DNA of 64,000 nucleotides from Halomarinibacterium sedimenti (GTDB lineage: Bacteria > Bacteroidota > Bacteroidia > Flavobacteriales > Flavobacteriaceae). A model generated the notes under the pieces. It was not told the origin of the DNA, ran no database searches, and was given only the letters and a program-made list of their open reading frames with translations. The first letter of the stretch is position 1. Each line of letters opens with the position of its first letter. Both the position numbers and the translations under genes were made by a program. This document shows positions 42,652 through 52,218 of this stretch, piece by piece. The stretch spans positions 248,001 through 312,000 of the forward strand of contig NZ_JAHWDP010000002.1 in the NCBI RefSeq assembly GCF_019312585.1. Reading direction: 5' to 3'.

Positions 42652-45600
42652 ATGAAAAAAGGATTACTAGCACTAGTACTTATTATCACTCCTCTACTTC
42701 AAATACAGCTTATAGCTCAGGAAAGTGATAGTACATCAAGAAGCAACGAACTTCTTTCGACCTTAAACGTAAATCGTGAAGTACTTAATTTTACAAATGG
42801 CCGTGCTACAGCTCAGCAAATCTATACTACAGATCCAGCAGCACCCAATTTTAAGGCCATAAACTTTAGTACCTCATTTGCAGAATCCTCACCAAAGTTT
42901 GGAGATAAAATACGGTTTACCAACACCAGTGATAATAGGTTAATTACCAAAGTGGAAGTAGGACTTTTTCATCTTGAAACCGATCCCCAAACACCTATTA
43001 CCCTAGAAATTTCTATGTATTCAGATTGTCCAGCTATTAATTCTGAAACCCAAGGATTTGCATGTGGCAGCGGTGTGGGAACCCTTATTCCCGGAAGTAC
43101 CATGACCCTACCTAGCTTTTATCCTCCTAACGGAGCTTATTTAAAATCCTTCGATTTTGCAACACCTGTAAATGTGTATGGATATGGTAATGAAATAACT
43201 GTGGTATTTAAAGCTGTAAGCACAAGTAGTGTATATATGTTAGGGAATACACCTATTATTGTGGGAAGTCTCCCTATTGGTGAAGCCCCCGAAAGCCGCT
43301 ATGCAATTTGTGGCGAGGCAGTGGATATTGCAGGTTGCGATTTTACTTTCCCTACCCATATCACTAATAATATTCTTATAAATATTATGGCAATAGAAGA
43401 CAACACACCCCCTACAGCTGTGTGTCAAGATATCACGGTAACTCTTAATCCTTTTATATCGAATACAATTGTAACCCCTGCAATGATAAATGGGGGTAGT
43501 ACTGACGGAGAAGGTGATATTACTCTTACTATCCCTCCTTTTGGAAATGCCACTATGAACTGTAGCAATTTAGGGAATAATGTGGTTACATTAAACGTTA
43601 CCGATAGAGCGGGTAATACAGCTACCTGTACTGCTAATGTTACGGTAGAACCTTCTGAACTCACTATGGGGTGCCCCTCAAATGTAGTGCTTAATGCAGG
43701 GGCCAATTGTAATGCCGAATATACACCTCCTTTGTTATTGGCTTCACAATCTTGCGAATCGATTACCATAACACAAACCTCGGGTCCTACCGGAATTGCC
43801 ACGCTACCCATTGGGGTTACAACCTATTCTTATACCGCAAACAGTACCTCTGGAGATTCTGTTTCTTGTTCTTATACAGTAACCGTAGTGGATAATACCG
43901 TACCTGTCATAGAAAATTGCCCAACCAATATTACAGTTTCAAGTGAACCTAACGCTTGTGGTGCTAATGTAAGCTTTACAACTCCTTCTATTACCGATAA
44001 TTGTCTTGCTTTTTGGGCACAGGTGCAAGGACTTTCGTCAGGTTCCTTTTTTCCTGTAGGGACTACAACCAATACTTTTGTAGGGTCAGACTTTGGAGGA
44101 CACAATGTAGTTTGCGAGTTTACAGTAACAGTATTGGATACGAATCCACCGCAAATAACTTGCCCAGCAAATGCTACAGTAGAATGTACAGGAGAGAATA
44201 TAACCATTAGCGATTTTAGGGTTTTTTCCTATAATGGAGCGCCCCAAAGCTGGACCGATGCACAATATGGAAACGTGGTTAATGCTACAATAGATGTAGC
44301 AACTATCCCAACGGGTGCAGTTATTACAGATATTCAAATTGGAGTTAATATGGATCATAGTTGGCTGGAAGATATAGGCCTAAAGCTAGTTAGTCCTAAC
44401 GGAACAGTAATTAACCTGCTTGATTGGGGCACTCTTTGTGAAGGACAAGCAGACACAGACAATATAGCTGCCATTTTTAAGGATAGTGCGCCTTTTACAG
44501 CTCCAGAAATCTGCGAAGGGCTCATATTTACTGGAGACGATAGTGAAAATTGTCCGCAATACTATTTAATTGATGCAGGAATTAGCGGTGCTGTAAAGCC
44601 TCAAGATCAACTCAATGCGCTACTATTTGAAAATCTCCTAGGTATTTGGGAACTTCGTGTACAAGATGCTTTTGAGTTTGACGGAGGTTGCTTACACGAC
44701 TTTACGCTCGAAATATTTTACGATCTTGAAGTTGACCCAAATTCAGACCCATCCATTACAGGAATACCAACAGCAATGGACTGTGTAGGAACTCCCACCT
44801 TAAGTTATATAGATAGTATAAGCCCATTATGTGGTAATTCAAAAACAATAACCAGAACCTGGGAAGCCACAGATGCAGCAGGAAATACAGATACCTGCAT
44901 ACAAACTATTACAGTAGTAGATACCACCCCTCCCGTAGTAACTTGCCCTAGCGATATGGTAGTGCTAAACGATCCTAACACCTGTGGCGCCAACATTAAT
45001 TATACGGTGGAAGGAGAAGATGGTTGTAGTAGCTTCACAGTAACACAAACAGCAGGATTTGCCAGTGGTACTATATTCCCAGTGGGAACTACCCTTAATA
45101 CCTTTAATGTTACAGACGCTTGTGGAAATACTACTAGCTGTAGTTTTTCTGTTACAGTTCAAGATAATGAGGCTCCCACAACGGTATGTCAAGATATAAC
45201 AGTACAACTTGATGTCAATGGTACTGCCATCATCATAGCCAGCGACATAGATAACGGAAGTACAGATGCTTGCGGTATTGGCACTCTTGCTATAGATACA
45301 GATACGTTTAATTGCACCAATATTGGGAATAACCTAGTAACCTTAACCGTAACCGATACGAATGGAAACTCCTCACAGTGCATTGCTACCGTAACAGTAG
45401 AAGATACAATAGCGCCTTCCGTGGTGTGCCAAGATATTACTATTCCATTAGATGCTGCTGGCGAAGCATCCATACTACCAAGTGATATAGATAATGGAAG
45501 TACAGATGCCTGTGGCATAAACAACATATCTATAGATATCGATTCATTTAATTGTAACGATGTAGGACCTAACAATGTAATACTTACCGTCACAGATAGC

Positions 45601-47157
45601 CACGGAAATACTGCGCAATGTACCGCTGTAGTAACCGTTCAAGATGTGACACCTCCCTTAGTTGCTTGTCCAGCCAACATCAATGTTCCAACAAATTTTG
45701 GAGTGTGTGGTGCACAAGTAACTTTTGCAAACCCTACAGCTTTAGACGAATGTGGTATTGCTTCAATAACACAAATAAGTGGATTAGCCAGCGGAAGCAC
45801 CTTCCCTATAGGTGAAAACACCATAATATTTGAAGCAACCGACAATAGCGGAAACATAACCATTTGTAGTTTCACTATTACAGTAACCGATACGGAAGCT
45901 CCTACAATGGCATGTCAAGACATCACGATTCAATTAGATGAATTTGGAGATGCAACCATCACGGCAAATGATGTGGATGAGGGAAGTAGTGATCCGTGTG
46001 GACTAACTTCGCTTGCCATAGACATTGACACCTTCGATTGTAGTAATGTAGGGTCTAACAATGTCACCCTTACCGCTACTGATATCTATGGAAACAGCAG
46101 CAGTTGTGTCGCCGTGGTCACCGTAGAGGATGTAATCGCTCCGGTAGCGGTTTGTCAGAACATGACCGTGCAACTGGATGCGACAGGAACGGTAATTATA
46201 GATCCAGCCAGTTTAGATGGTGGTAGCGCCGATGCCTGTGGTATAGATGTAAATGGGTATTCCTTAAATATCGACACCTTCGATTGTAGTCATGTGGGAG
46301 ACAATTCTGTAATCCTTACCGTGACAGATATAAATGGAAACACCAGCACCTGTAATGCCATCGTTACTGTAGAAGATACCACCGCTCCAGATTTGGTGTG
46401 CCAAGATATTTCAGTGCAGCTAGATGAAAACGGAGTAGCAATCATCACAGCCGAAGATGTAATTGCTAGTAATACCGATGCCTGTGGCACCACCACCACT
46501 TCAGTAGATACATCTTCCTTTAACTGTGCCGATATAGGAAGTCCAGTAATCATTACGGTCTTTTCCCAAGATATACACGGAAACATTTCTTCGTGTACTG
46601 CAACGGTTACAGTAGAGGATGTATTAGGACCACAATTTGACAATGGAACACTACCTGTAGATGTGGTTCGTATGGCCGATGAAAATGGGGAATACGTCCT
46701 TGAAGATTTTACTATAGGTATCATCGTTACAGATAATTGCAGTGATCCCATACTTCCAATTGTTCTAGATCAAGATCCTGCCATAGGAACCATCCTTACC
46801 CCAGGAGTGTACAACATCACCCTATTTGCACAAGATGACCTCGGTAACATGACAGAGTATACCTTCTTGCTTGCTGTAGAGGCATTTCTTGGTACAGGAG
46901 AGGTTACGATTGACCTATCCTCCATTGTCCTCTACCCTAACCCTGCCAAAACCGAACTCAATATTGCAAATCCGCAACAGATTAAACTAGAGCAAATGAG
47001 TATCTATGATATAAATGGACGCCTAGTGATGAAAGTGTCATTAAACAATTTTGGAATTCAAAAAACAATTGATGTCTCAACATTGGCAAGTGCTTCCTAT
47101 CTAGTTGAAATTCAAAGTGAAAAGGGAAACATCATAAAACAACTCTTGAAGGAGTAA
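42652..47157 (+). CDS. Large secreted HYR/P-domain protein with T9SS sorting domain
   Basis: A 1501-residue secreted protein. A signal peptide (MKKGLLALVLIITPLLQIQ) is followed by a unique region to about residue 250. Then HYR-type and related beta-sandwich domains repeat (APTTVCQDITVQLD, PPVVTCPSDMVVLND). A proprotein-convertase P-like domain (ITDIQIGVNMDHSWLEDIGL) lies within about residues 519-693. The last 80 residues (IVLYPNPAKTELNIA, then YDINGRLVMKV) form a T9SS type A sorting domain. It is probably a cell-surface adhesin. No protease active site is seen, so the P domain is not attached to a peptidase here. Confidence 0.9.
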   Translation: MKKGLLALVLIITPLLQIQLIAQESDSTSRSNELLSTLNVNREVLNFTNGRATAQQIYTTDPAAPNFKAINFSTSFAESSPKFGDKIRFTNTSDNRLITKVEVGLFHLETDPQTPITLEISMYSDCPAINSETQGFACGSGVGTLIPGSTMTLPSFYPPNGAYLKSFDFATPVNVYGYGNEITVVFKAVSTSSVYMLGNTPIIVGSLPIGEAPESRYAICGEAVDIAGCDFTFPTHITNNILINIMAIEDNTPPTAVCQDITVTLNPFISNTIVTPAMINGGSTDGEGDITLTIPPFGNATMNCSNLGNNVVTLNVTDRAGNTATCTANVTVEPSELTMGCPSNVVLNAGANCNAEYTPPLLLASQSCESITITQTSGPTGIATLPIGVTTYSYTANSTSGDSVSCSYTVTVVDNTVPVIENCPTNITVSSEPNACGANVSFTTPSITDNCLAFWAQVQGLSSGSFFPVGTTTNTFVGSDFGGHNVVCEFTVTVLDTNPPQITCPANATVECTGENITISDFRVFSYNGAPQSWTDAQYGNVVNATIDVATIPTGAVITDIQIGVNMDHSWLEDIGLKLVSPNGTVINLLDWGTLCEGQADTDNIAAIFKDSAPFTAPEICEGLIFTGDDSENCPQYYLIDAGISGAVKPQDQLNALLFENLLGIWELRVQDAFEFDGGCLHDFTLEIFYDLEVDPNSDPSITGIPTAMDCVGTPTLSYIDSISPLCGNSKTITRTWEATDAAGNTDTCIQTITVVDTTPPVVTCPSDMVVLNDPNTCGANINYTVEGEDGCSSFTVTQTAGFASGTIFPVGTTLNTFNVTDACGNTTSCSFSVTVQDNEAPTTVCQDITVQLDVNGTAIIIASDIDNGSTDACGIGTLAIDTDTFNCTNIGNNLVTLTVTDTNGNSSQCIATVTVEDTIAPSVVCQDITIPLDAAGEASILPSDIDNGSTDACGINNISIDIDSFNCNDVGPNNVILTVTDSHGNTAQCTAVVTVQDVTPPLVACPANINVPTNFGVCGAQVTFANPTALDECGIASITQISGLASGSTFPIGENTIIFEATDNSGNITICSFTITVTDTEAPTMACQDITIQLDEFGDATITANDVDEGSSDPCGLTSLAIDIDTFDCSNVGSNNVTLTATDIYGNSSSCVAVVTVEDVIAPVAVCQNMTVQLDATGTVIIDPASLDGGSADACGIDVNGYSLNIDTFDCSHVGDNSVILTVTDINGNTSTCNAIVTVEDTTAPDLVCQDISVQLDENGVAIITAEDVIASNTDACGTTTTSVDTSSFNCADIGSPVIITVFSQDIHGNISSCTATVTVEDVLGPQFDNGTLPVDVVRMADENGEYVLEDFTIGIIVTDNCSDPILPIVLDQDPAIGTILTPGVYNITLFAQDDLGNMTEYTFLLAVEAFLGTGEVTIDLSSIVLYPNPAKTELNIANPQQIKLEQMSIYDINGRLVMKVSLNNFGIQKTIDVSTLASASYLVEIQSEKGNIIKQLLKE
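45172..46630 (+). repeat. Tandem ~240-bp coding repeats within the HYR gene
   Basis: Units of 240-246 bp start near 45172, 45412, 45652, 45898, 46138 and 46384. All but the 45652 unit (a divergent HYR form) encode the pattern CQDIT or CQNMT with QLD and a Thr/Ile-rich end. The units are clearly similar but diverged, so this is old internal duplication rather than a fresh expansion. Confidence 0.75.
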
Positions 47158-47178
47158 GCCTAGTTGTTAATGTTTTTC

Positions 47179-47213
47179 AAAGGCCCTTTTATAATTAAAA
47201 GGGCTTTATTTTT
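47179..47213 (+). terminator. Terminator of the HYR gene
   Basis: GCCCTTTTA (47183-47191) pairs with TAAAAGGGC (47196-47204), extended by AA/TT outer pairs and followed by a T run. Confidence 0.75.
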
Positions 47214-47246
47214 TTCATAACTTTAAAACAATAAAAACCATTCGTT

Positions 47247-48134
47247 ATGAGTCAGCTAAAAAAAGAAGATATTAGTCAGGAAGTATTTGACCTTTACGAC
47301 GATTATGCCCATAATAAAATGGATCGTCGCCAATTTGTAGAAAAGCTTTCTGCTTATGCTGTAGGAAGCATTACTGTGGGTGCGCTGTTGAGTTTTATAA
47401 CCCCAAATTACAAGAGTTCAATTTTGGTACCACAAGACCATCCCGCATTAGACTCAAAATACATAATGTACGATTCTCCCAAAGGAGGTGGTACTATAAA
47501 AGGACTGCTCTCTACACCCAATGAAATGCAAGGAAAACTTCCTGGCGTTATTGTGGTTCACGAAAATAGAGGGTTAAACCCTTACATAGAAGATGTAGGA
47601 AGACGTACCGCTCTCGACGGATTTATAAGTCTTGCTCCGGATGCCCTAACGCCATTGGGTGGCTATCCTGGAAATGATGATGACGGTAGAGAATTACAAA
47701 GAAAAAGAGACCGCAACGAAATGCTTGAAGACTTTATCGCCGCCTTCCAATACCTCAAAAACCACCCAGACTGTAACGGAAAGGTAGGTGTAGTAGGCTT
47801 TTGTTTTGGAGGTTGGATCTCCAATATGATGGCGGTAAAACTGCCAGACTTATCGGCCGCCGTTCCCTTTTATGGGGGCCAACCTTCAGCCGAAGAGACC
47901 GCCCAAATAAAAGCTCCATTATTACTTCATTATGCCGAACTTGACACCCGTGTGAATGCAGGCTGGGAAGCTTATGAAGTAGCGTTAAAAACCAATAATA
48001 TTGACTATACAGCGCATTTCTATCCTGGCGTAAACCATGGATTTCACAACAATACCACACCTCGTTACGATGAAGCGGCTGCCACACTTGCCTGGGAAAG
48101 GACCATTAACTTCTTTAAAGAAAAGTTAATATAA
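47247..48134 (+). CDS. Dienelactone hydrolase family protein with Tat-like N-terminus
   Basis: A 295-residue alpha/beta hydrolase. The dienelactone-hydrolase nucleophile is C186 in GFCFGGW, with D233 (ELDTRV) and H264 (GVNHGFHN) completing the triad. The N-terminal about 45 residues contain MDRRQFVEKLSAYAVG followed by a hydrophobic stretch (SITVGALLSFI), like a twin-arginine (Tat) signal or signal anchor. Periplasmic activity on an ester or lactone substrate is inferred. It is flanked by terminators or promoters and looks monocistronic. Confidence 0.88.
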   Translation: MSQLKKEDISQEVFDLYDDYAHNKMDRRQFVEKLSAYAVGSITVGALLSFITPNYKSSILVPQDHPALDSKYIMYDSPKGGGTIKGLLSTPNEMQGKLPGVIVVHENRGLNPYIEDVGRRTALDGFISLAPDALTPLGGYPGNDDDGRELQRKRDRNEMLEDFIAAFQYLKNHPDCNGKVGVVGFCFGGWISNMMAVKLPDLSAAVPFYGGQPSAEETAQIKAPLLLHYAELDTRVNAGWEAYEVALKTNNIDYTAHFYPGVNHGFHNNTTPRYDEAAATLAWERTINFFKEKLI

Positions 48135-48232
48135 CCATTACTACTTTTCTTGCTACCAATTACCTTTTCAATTTCCATATCTTTATGGTCTAATTGAATC
48201 GTATTATTAAATATATCAAACCAAAACAGTAA

Positions 48233-48850
48233 ATGCTTACCGCCATTATTACAAAAATTTTCTTTTTAATAGCAGTTATAGACCCACTGGGTTCAGTACC
48301 TGTGTATCTTGAAGCCACCAAACAGCTGGATCAAAAACACAAGAAAAAAGTAGCAATTTCGGCGTCATTTATAGCCTTTCTTATTTTATTGTTTTTTATA
48401 GTCGTTGGACAATTAATCTTAGAAGGAATGCAAGTGACGCTAGACGCATTTCAAATATCTGGAGGCGTTATACTTTTTCTCTTTGCGTTAACAATGATTT
48501 TTGGAGAAGGAAAGCCTGAATCTGAAAAACATATGATTAAAGATTATAAACATGTGACTATTTTTCCAGTAGCTATCCCATCTATCGCTTCCCCGGGGGC
48601 CATTATGGCAGTGGTGCTTTTAACAGAAAACCACCTTTATACTATCCAACAACAAATAATCACAACCATCTTGGTATTGGTAGTGGTTTTGATTACCATG
48701 GTAATTCTTTTAGGGGCAACCTTTATCCAAAAACGTATAGGAGAATACGGAATTACGGTTATAAGTAAAGTAATGGGACTCATTCTTGCGGCCTATGCTG
48801 TGCAAAGTATCCTTAGCGGGTTAAAAGACTTTTTTGTAGTTCTTAAATAA
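48233..48850 (+). CDS. MarC-family membrane protein
   Basis: A 205-residue integral membrane protein with six helices. The early segment LIAVIDPLGSVPVYLEATK (about residues 14-32) and IFPVAIPSIASPGAIMAVVL near residue 113 are typical MarC signatures. MarC was once linked to multiple antibiotic resistance, but its substrate is not established. It seems to be a single gene. Confidence 0.9.
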   Translation: MLTAIITKIFFLIAVIDPLGSVPVYLEATKQLDQKHKKKVAISASFIAFLILLFFIVVGQLILEGMQVTLDAFQISGGVILFLFALTMIFGEGKPESEKHMIKDYKHVTIFPVAIPSIASPGAIMAVVLLTENHLYTIQQQIITTILVLVVVLITMVILLGATFIQKRIGEYGITVISKVMGLILAAYAVQSILSGLKDFFVVLK

Positions 48851-49180
48851 CCGCTCTTAGTTTCTCTTTACACCTCCATACGCTCTTATTCATTTAAACA
48901 CCAAATGCCATATAGAAATAGCATTTTAGCAATCCTTAAGAAATATAAAACAAAATGATTGTGAGTTTTAAGCTATGGCAAATTATGTATAAAGGCCATT
49001 ATCATTCCCAACAAGGTAAGGAATTCCTAATCCCTATTTATGATTCAATGCTCTTTGATATCTTATAATACACCCATATATCGAAAAAAATATTCGTATA
49101 AATGTTTTACTTAACTAAAATCAACCAAAAAGTATACAACATTCGAAAATCTGTATAAAAAGTTCTGCTTACTTCCATCC
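48851..49180. other. Intergenic region, no gene recognised
   Basis: 330 bp of AT-rich sequence between marC and the SDR gene. A 14-bp imperfect palindrome TAAGGAATTCCTAA lies at 49017-49030. No ORF of protein-like quality, terminator or RNA gene was found. Confidence 0.45.
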
Positions 49181-49188
49181 TACCTTTG
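49181..49188 (+). promoter_or_regulatory. Candidate -7 box for the SDR operon
   Basis: TACCTTTG fits TAnnTTTG, 31 bp before the ATG. No TTG occurs at the expected -33 position. Confidence 0.4.
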
Positions 49189-49219
49189 TATCATTCTTTT
49201 AAACAATAAAAAAAGTAAA

Positions 49220-50170
49220 ATGAATACAAACCAATTTGGCAAAAAAGGCTGGACTCCCGAAAGGATAGGAGACTTAAGCGGTAAAACATACATCATAACA
49301 GGTACTACAAGTGGAACAGGATTTGAAGCAGCAAAAATATTGTTGACCAAAGGCGCAAAGGTGGTAATGCTCAATCGAAATCCAAAGAAATCAGAAGACA
49401 CCATCGCAGCGCTAAAACAAGAACTTGGTGATTCTATTGAGGTATCATCTATTCAAATGGATTTGTCACAACAAAATTCTGTTAAGAAAGCAGCACAGGA
49501 GATTCTAAAAACAGTACCACAAATCGATGCGCTTATCTGCAATGCTGCCATTGCTCAAGTACCCAGCCTAACACTTACCGACGATGGCTTTGAAAGTCAA
49601 TTGGGGGTAAATCACTATGGTAATTTTTTACTGCAAGCATTACTCTACCCTCGAATTGAAGCATCGAAAGGACGGATTGTAACTGTAGGTAGTATGGGGT
49701 ATAATTTAGGGATTAAAACCATTCAGTTTGACGATATGAACTGGGAAAACAACTACAGTCCTAATGCTGTATATAGCCAAAGTAAATTGGCGCAGATTAT
49801 GTGCGTTTATGAATTACAAGACCGATTAAAAAAAGCGGGGAAATCCCATGTAAAGGCTTACGCTTGTCATCCTGGTGCATCCCGTACGTCCTTAATAAAA
49901 ACCAGTGGTAGTTTAACGACACGCTTCATTTGGCAATTGATGAAATGGTCCCCATTGGTGCAATCGGCTGAAAAGGGCGCGTATCCACAATTGATGTGTG
50001 CTACAGAACCAAATCTTGATGAAAGTGGTTTTTATGGCCCTACAGGAAGACAAAATTGGACGGGTCCGGTTGGCGCACATACATTAGAGCCACATGCAAA
50101 GGATAAAGAAGTTGCGGTGAAATTGTGGGAAGTATCGGAAAGAGCCGTTGGTGTAAAGTGGAATTTTTAA
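49220..50170 (+). CDS. Short-chain dehydrogenase/reductase (SDR)
   Basis: A 316-residue SDR enzyme. The cofactor motif TGTTSGTG (residues 27-34) and catalytic Y185-SQS-K189 are present, plus the structural NAA region (LICNAAIAQV). The end carries a protochlorophyllide-reductase/retinol-dehydrogenase-like C-terminal extension. An NAD(P)-dependent oxidoreductase of unknown substrate. It lies only 8 bp upstream of the metallo-hydrolase and is followed by an AraC regulator; the four genes look co-transcribed, and a regulated detoxification or degradation unit is inferred. Confidence 0.92.
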   Translation: MNTNQFGKKGWTPERIGDLSGKTYIITGTTSGTGFEAAKILLTKGAKVVMLNRNPKKSEDTIAALKQELGDSIEVSSIQMDLSQQNSVKKAAQEILKTVPQIDALICNAAIAQVPSLTLTDDGFESQLGVNHYGNFLLQALLYPRIEASKGRIVTVGSMGYNLGIKTIQFDDMNWENNYSPNAVYSQSKLAQIMCVYELQDRLKKAGKSHVKAYACHPGASRTSLIKTSGSLTTRFIWQLMKWSPLVQSAEKGAYPQLMCATEPNLDESGFYGPTGRQNWTGPVGAHTLEPHAKDKEVAVKLWEVSERAVGVKWNF

Positions 50171-50178
50171 ATTTAAGA

Positions 50179-51297
50179 ATGATTATAATTAAAAAAATAA
50201 TGATTGTAGTACTATTGATAAGCACCATAATTGGCGCTGGAACTTTCATTTTCTTAAACACCGAACGATTTGGGAAACATCCATCAGGAGAGCGTTTATT
50301 AAGAATAGAGAAATCGCCCAATTATAAAAACGAAAGCTTTCAAAATTTAAATGAAACGCCTATGCTAACCGAAGGTGTTGGGTATGGTAAAGTACTGTAC
50401 GAGTTTCTATTTTCATCAAAACCGAAAGAACCTACTAAAGCCCTCCCTTCAATAAAAACCGACTTAAATGCCCTAAAATCTGAAGAGAATGTACTGATTT
50501 GGATGGGGCATTCAACCTATTTCTTACAAATTGATGGCAAAAAAATATTGGTAGACCCCGTTTTAAGTGGTAACGCCTCCCCCTTTTCATTTACTACTAA
50601 AGCTTATAAAGGAACTGACATTTACACAACAGACGATATTCCCGAAATAGATTTCTTATTCATATCCCACGACCATTGGGACCATATGGATTATAAAACC
50701 CTGAAACAGTTAAACCCAAAAATTAATAAAGTCATTACAGGTCTTGGAAATGGTGCCCATTTAGAACATTGGGGGTTCAATCCAGAAAAAATCTATGAAG
50801 GTGATTGGTATGATACATTTTCTTTTGAAGAGGGTTTTCAAGCATACGTTACACCAGCACGACACTTTTCAGGAAGAGGCTTTACCCGTGCAAAAACACT
50901 CTGGGCTTCCTTTGTTCTAAAAACTCCAAACGCAACTATTTACATTGGGGGCGATAGCGGATATGATGCACATTTTAAGGAAATTGGAGAAAAATATGGT
51001 CCCTTTGACTTGGCAATACTTGAAAACGGGCAATACGATAAAAAATGGAAATACATCCATATGCTACCAGGAGAACCCTTTATGGCTGCCACTGATTTAA
51101 ACGCAAAAGCTGTTCTACCGGTACATTCCGGAAAATTTACGCTTGCCAATCACGATTGGGACGAACCATTCACGAACATAACGGAAGGAAAAAATGAAAA
51201 AAATATTAGAATCCTAACACCCATGATTGGCGAAAATATTAATTTAAAGGACAGTTTGCAGCAATTTAAACCTTGGTGGAAATCTATAAAAGAATAA
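50179..51297 (+). CDS. MBL-fold metallo-hydrolase (membrane-anchored)
   Basis: A 372-residue metallo-beta-lactamase-fold enzyme. The metal motif H164-D-H-W-D-H169 (HDHWDH) is complete, after HSTYFLQIDGKKILVDPVLS. An N-terminal hydrophobic helix (IMIVVLLISTIIGAGTFIF) suggests a signal anchor. It resembles the UlaG/NAPE-PLD-like Lactamase_B_2 branch. The ATG at 50179 is used; upstream in-frame codons lie inside the SDR gene. The substrate is unknown, possibly a phospholipid or lactone. Confidence 0.9.
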   Translation: MIIIKKIMIVVLLISTIIGAGTFIFLNTERFGKHPSGERLLRIEKSPNYKNESFQNLNETPMLTEGVGYGKVLYEFLFSSKPKEPTKALPSIKTDLNALKSEENVLIWMGHSTYFLQIDGKKILVDPVLSGNASPFSFTTKAYKGTDIYTTDDIPEIDFLFISHDHWDHMDYKTLKQLNPKINKVITGLGNGAHLEHWGFNPEKIYEGDWYDTFSFEEGFQAYVTPARHFSGRGFTRAKTLWASFVLKTPNATIYIGGDSGYDAHFKEIGEKYGPFDLAILENGQYDKKWKYIHMLPGEPFMAATDLNAKAVLPVHSGKFTLANHDWDEPFTNITEGKNEKNIRILTPMIGENINLKDSLQQFKPWWKSIKE

Positions 51298-51300
51298 AAA

Positions 51301-52212
51301 ATGAAACACTATAAAACACTATCTGCATTTCTTGATTTTATGCAACTGCCCCGTCCAGAGCATCCTATGCTAAGTGTTATGGTGGCAAAAGGTGATGAGT
51401 TCCTGCCTTGTCCTAGAGAAAGCTCTCCTCCTATTTCGACAGATTGTTATTCCATTAGCCTAAAAAAAATAATGCACGGTGAATTAAATTATGGCCGTAC
51501 AAAATATGATTTTACCAATGGCGCATTGATTTTTATTGCCCCAAGACAAGTTCTACAATGGGACAGTAGTTTCATTTTTGATCAAAAAGGATTTTCAATT
51601 AATTTCCACGAAGATTTTTTAAAAGGAACGGATTTAGCCCAACAAATAAAGAAATACAACTTCTTTTCTTATGCTGCCAATGAAGCATTGCACTTGTCAC
51701 CAAAAGAAGAAAAGCAAATAGAATCCATTGTCGAAAATATTGAAAGTGAATATCAAAACAACCAAGATGCCTTTAGCAAAGACATTATTATTTCACAATT
51801 GGATACCTTATTAAAATATGCCAATCGCTTCTATGAAAGACAGTTTTTAAATAGAAAAGAATTATCTCATAGTTTGCTTGAGCATTTTAACCAAGAACTC
51901 GACAGGTATTTTGAGTCTGGGCAACTTCAAGAAAAAGGCATTCCAAGTATTGAACAACTAGCCGAAAAAATGTCGGTTTCCCAACGTTATTTAAGCGATA
52001 CGCTTAAAAAAGAAACGGGAAAAACCACCACAGAACATTTACAATTACGCCTCATTGATGAAGCAAAGAATGTTTTATTACAACCCAACAAAAGCATCGC
52101 AGAAGTAGCTTATGAATTAGGGTTCGAATACCCACCCTATTTTTCGAGATTATTTAAAAAGAAAGCAGGCATTAGCCCCACAGAGTACAGAGAAAAATAT
52201 AAATTAAATTAA
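51301..52212 (+). CDS. AraC-family transcriptional regulator
   Basis: A 303-residue regulator. The C-terminal AraC domain (about residues 205-303) has two HTH motifs (SIEQLAEKMSVSQRYLSDTL and KSIAEVAYELGFEYPPYFSR), ending with FKKKAGISPTEYREKY. The N-terminal 190 residues are a cupin-like sensing domain with no recognisable ligand site. It starts 3 bp after the metallo-hydrolase stop and probably controls the SDR/MBL unit, but the operator is not visible to me. Confidence 0.93.
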   Translation: MKHYKTLSAFLDFMQLPRPEHPMLSVMVAKGDEFLPCPRESSPPISTDCYSISLKKIMHGELNYGRTKYDFTNGALIFIAPRQVLQWDSSFIFDQKGFSINFHEDFLKGTDLAQQIKKYNFFSYAANEALHLSPKEEKQIESIVENIESEYQNNQDAFSKDIIISQLDTLLKYANRFYERQFLNRKELSHSLLEHFNQELDRYFESGQLQEKGIPSIEQLAEKMSVSQRYLSDTLKKETGKTTTEHLQLRLIDEAKNVLLQPNKSIAEVAYELGFEYPPYFSRLFKKKAGISPTEYREKYKLN

Positions 52213-52218
52213 ATTAAA

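Noticed and set aside
43240-46751. Several long open frames on both strands inside the HYR gene
   Set aside because: They are shadows of the repetitive Thr/Asn/Asp-rich coding sequence in other frames; the 1501-residue frame has the signal peptide and sorting domain.
49017-49030. TAAGGAATTCCTAA as another site of the MarR-type operator
   Set aside because: Spacing between half-sites is 2 bases instead of 1 and the neighbouring genes are unrelated; similarity may be chance.
48956-49072. Possible 38-residue ORF between marC and the SDR gene
   Set aside because: Composition is not protein-like, no ribosome-binding or coupling context, and no recognised family.
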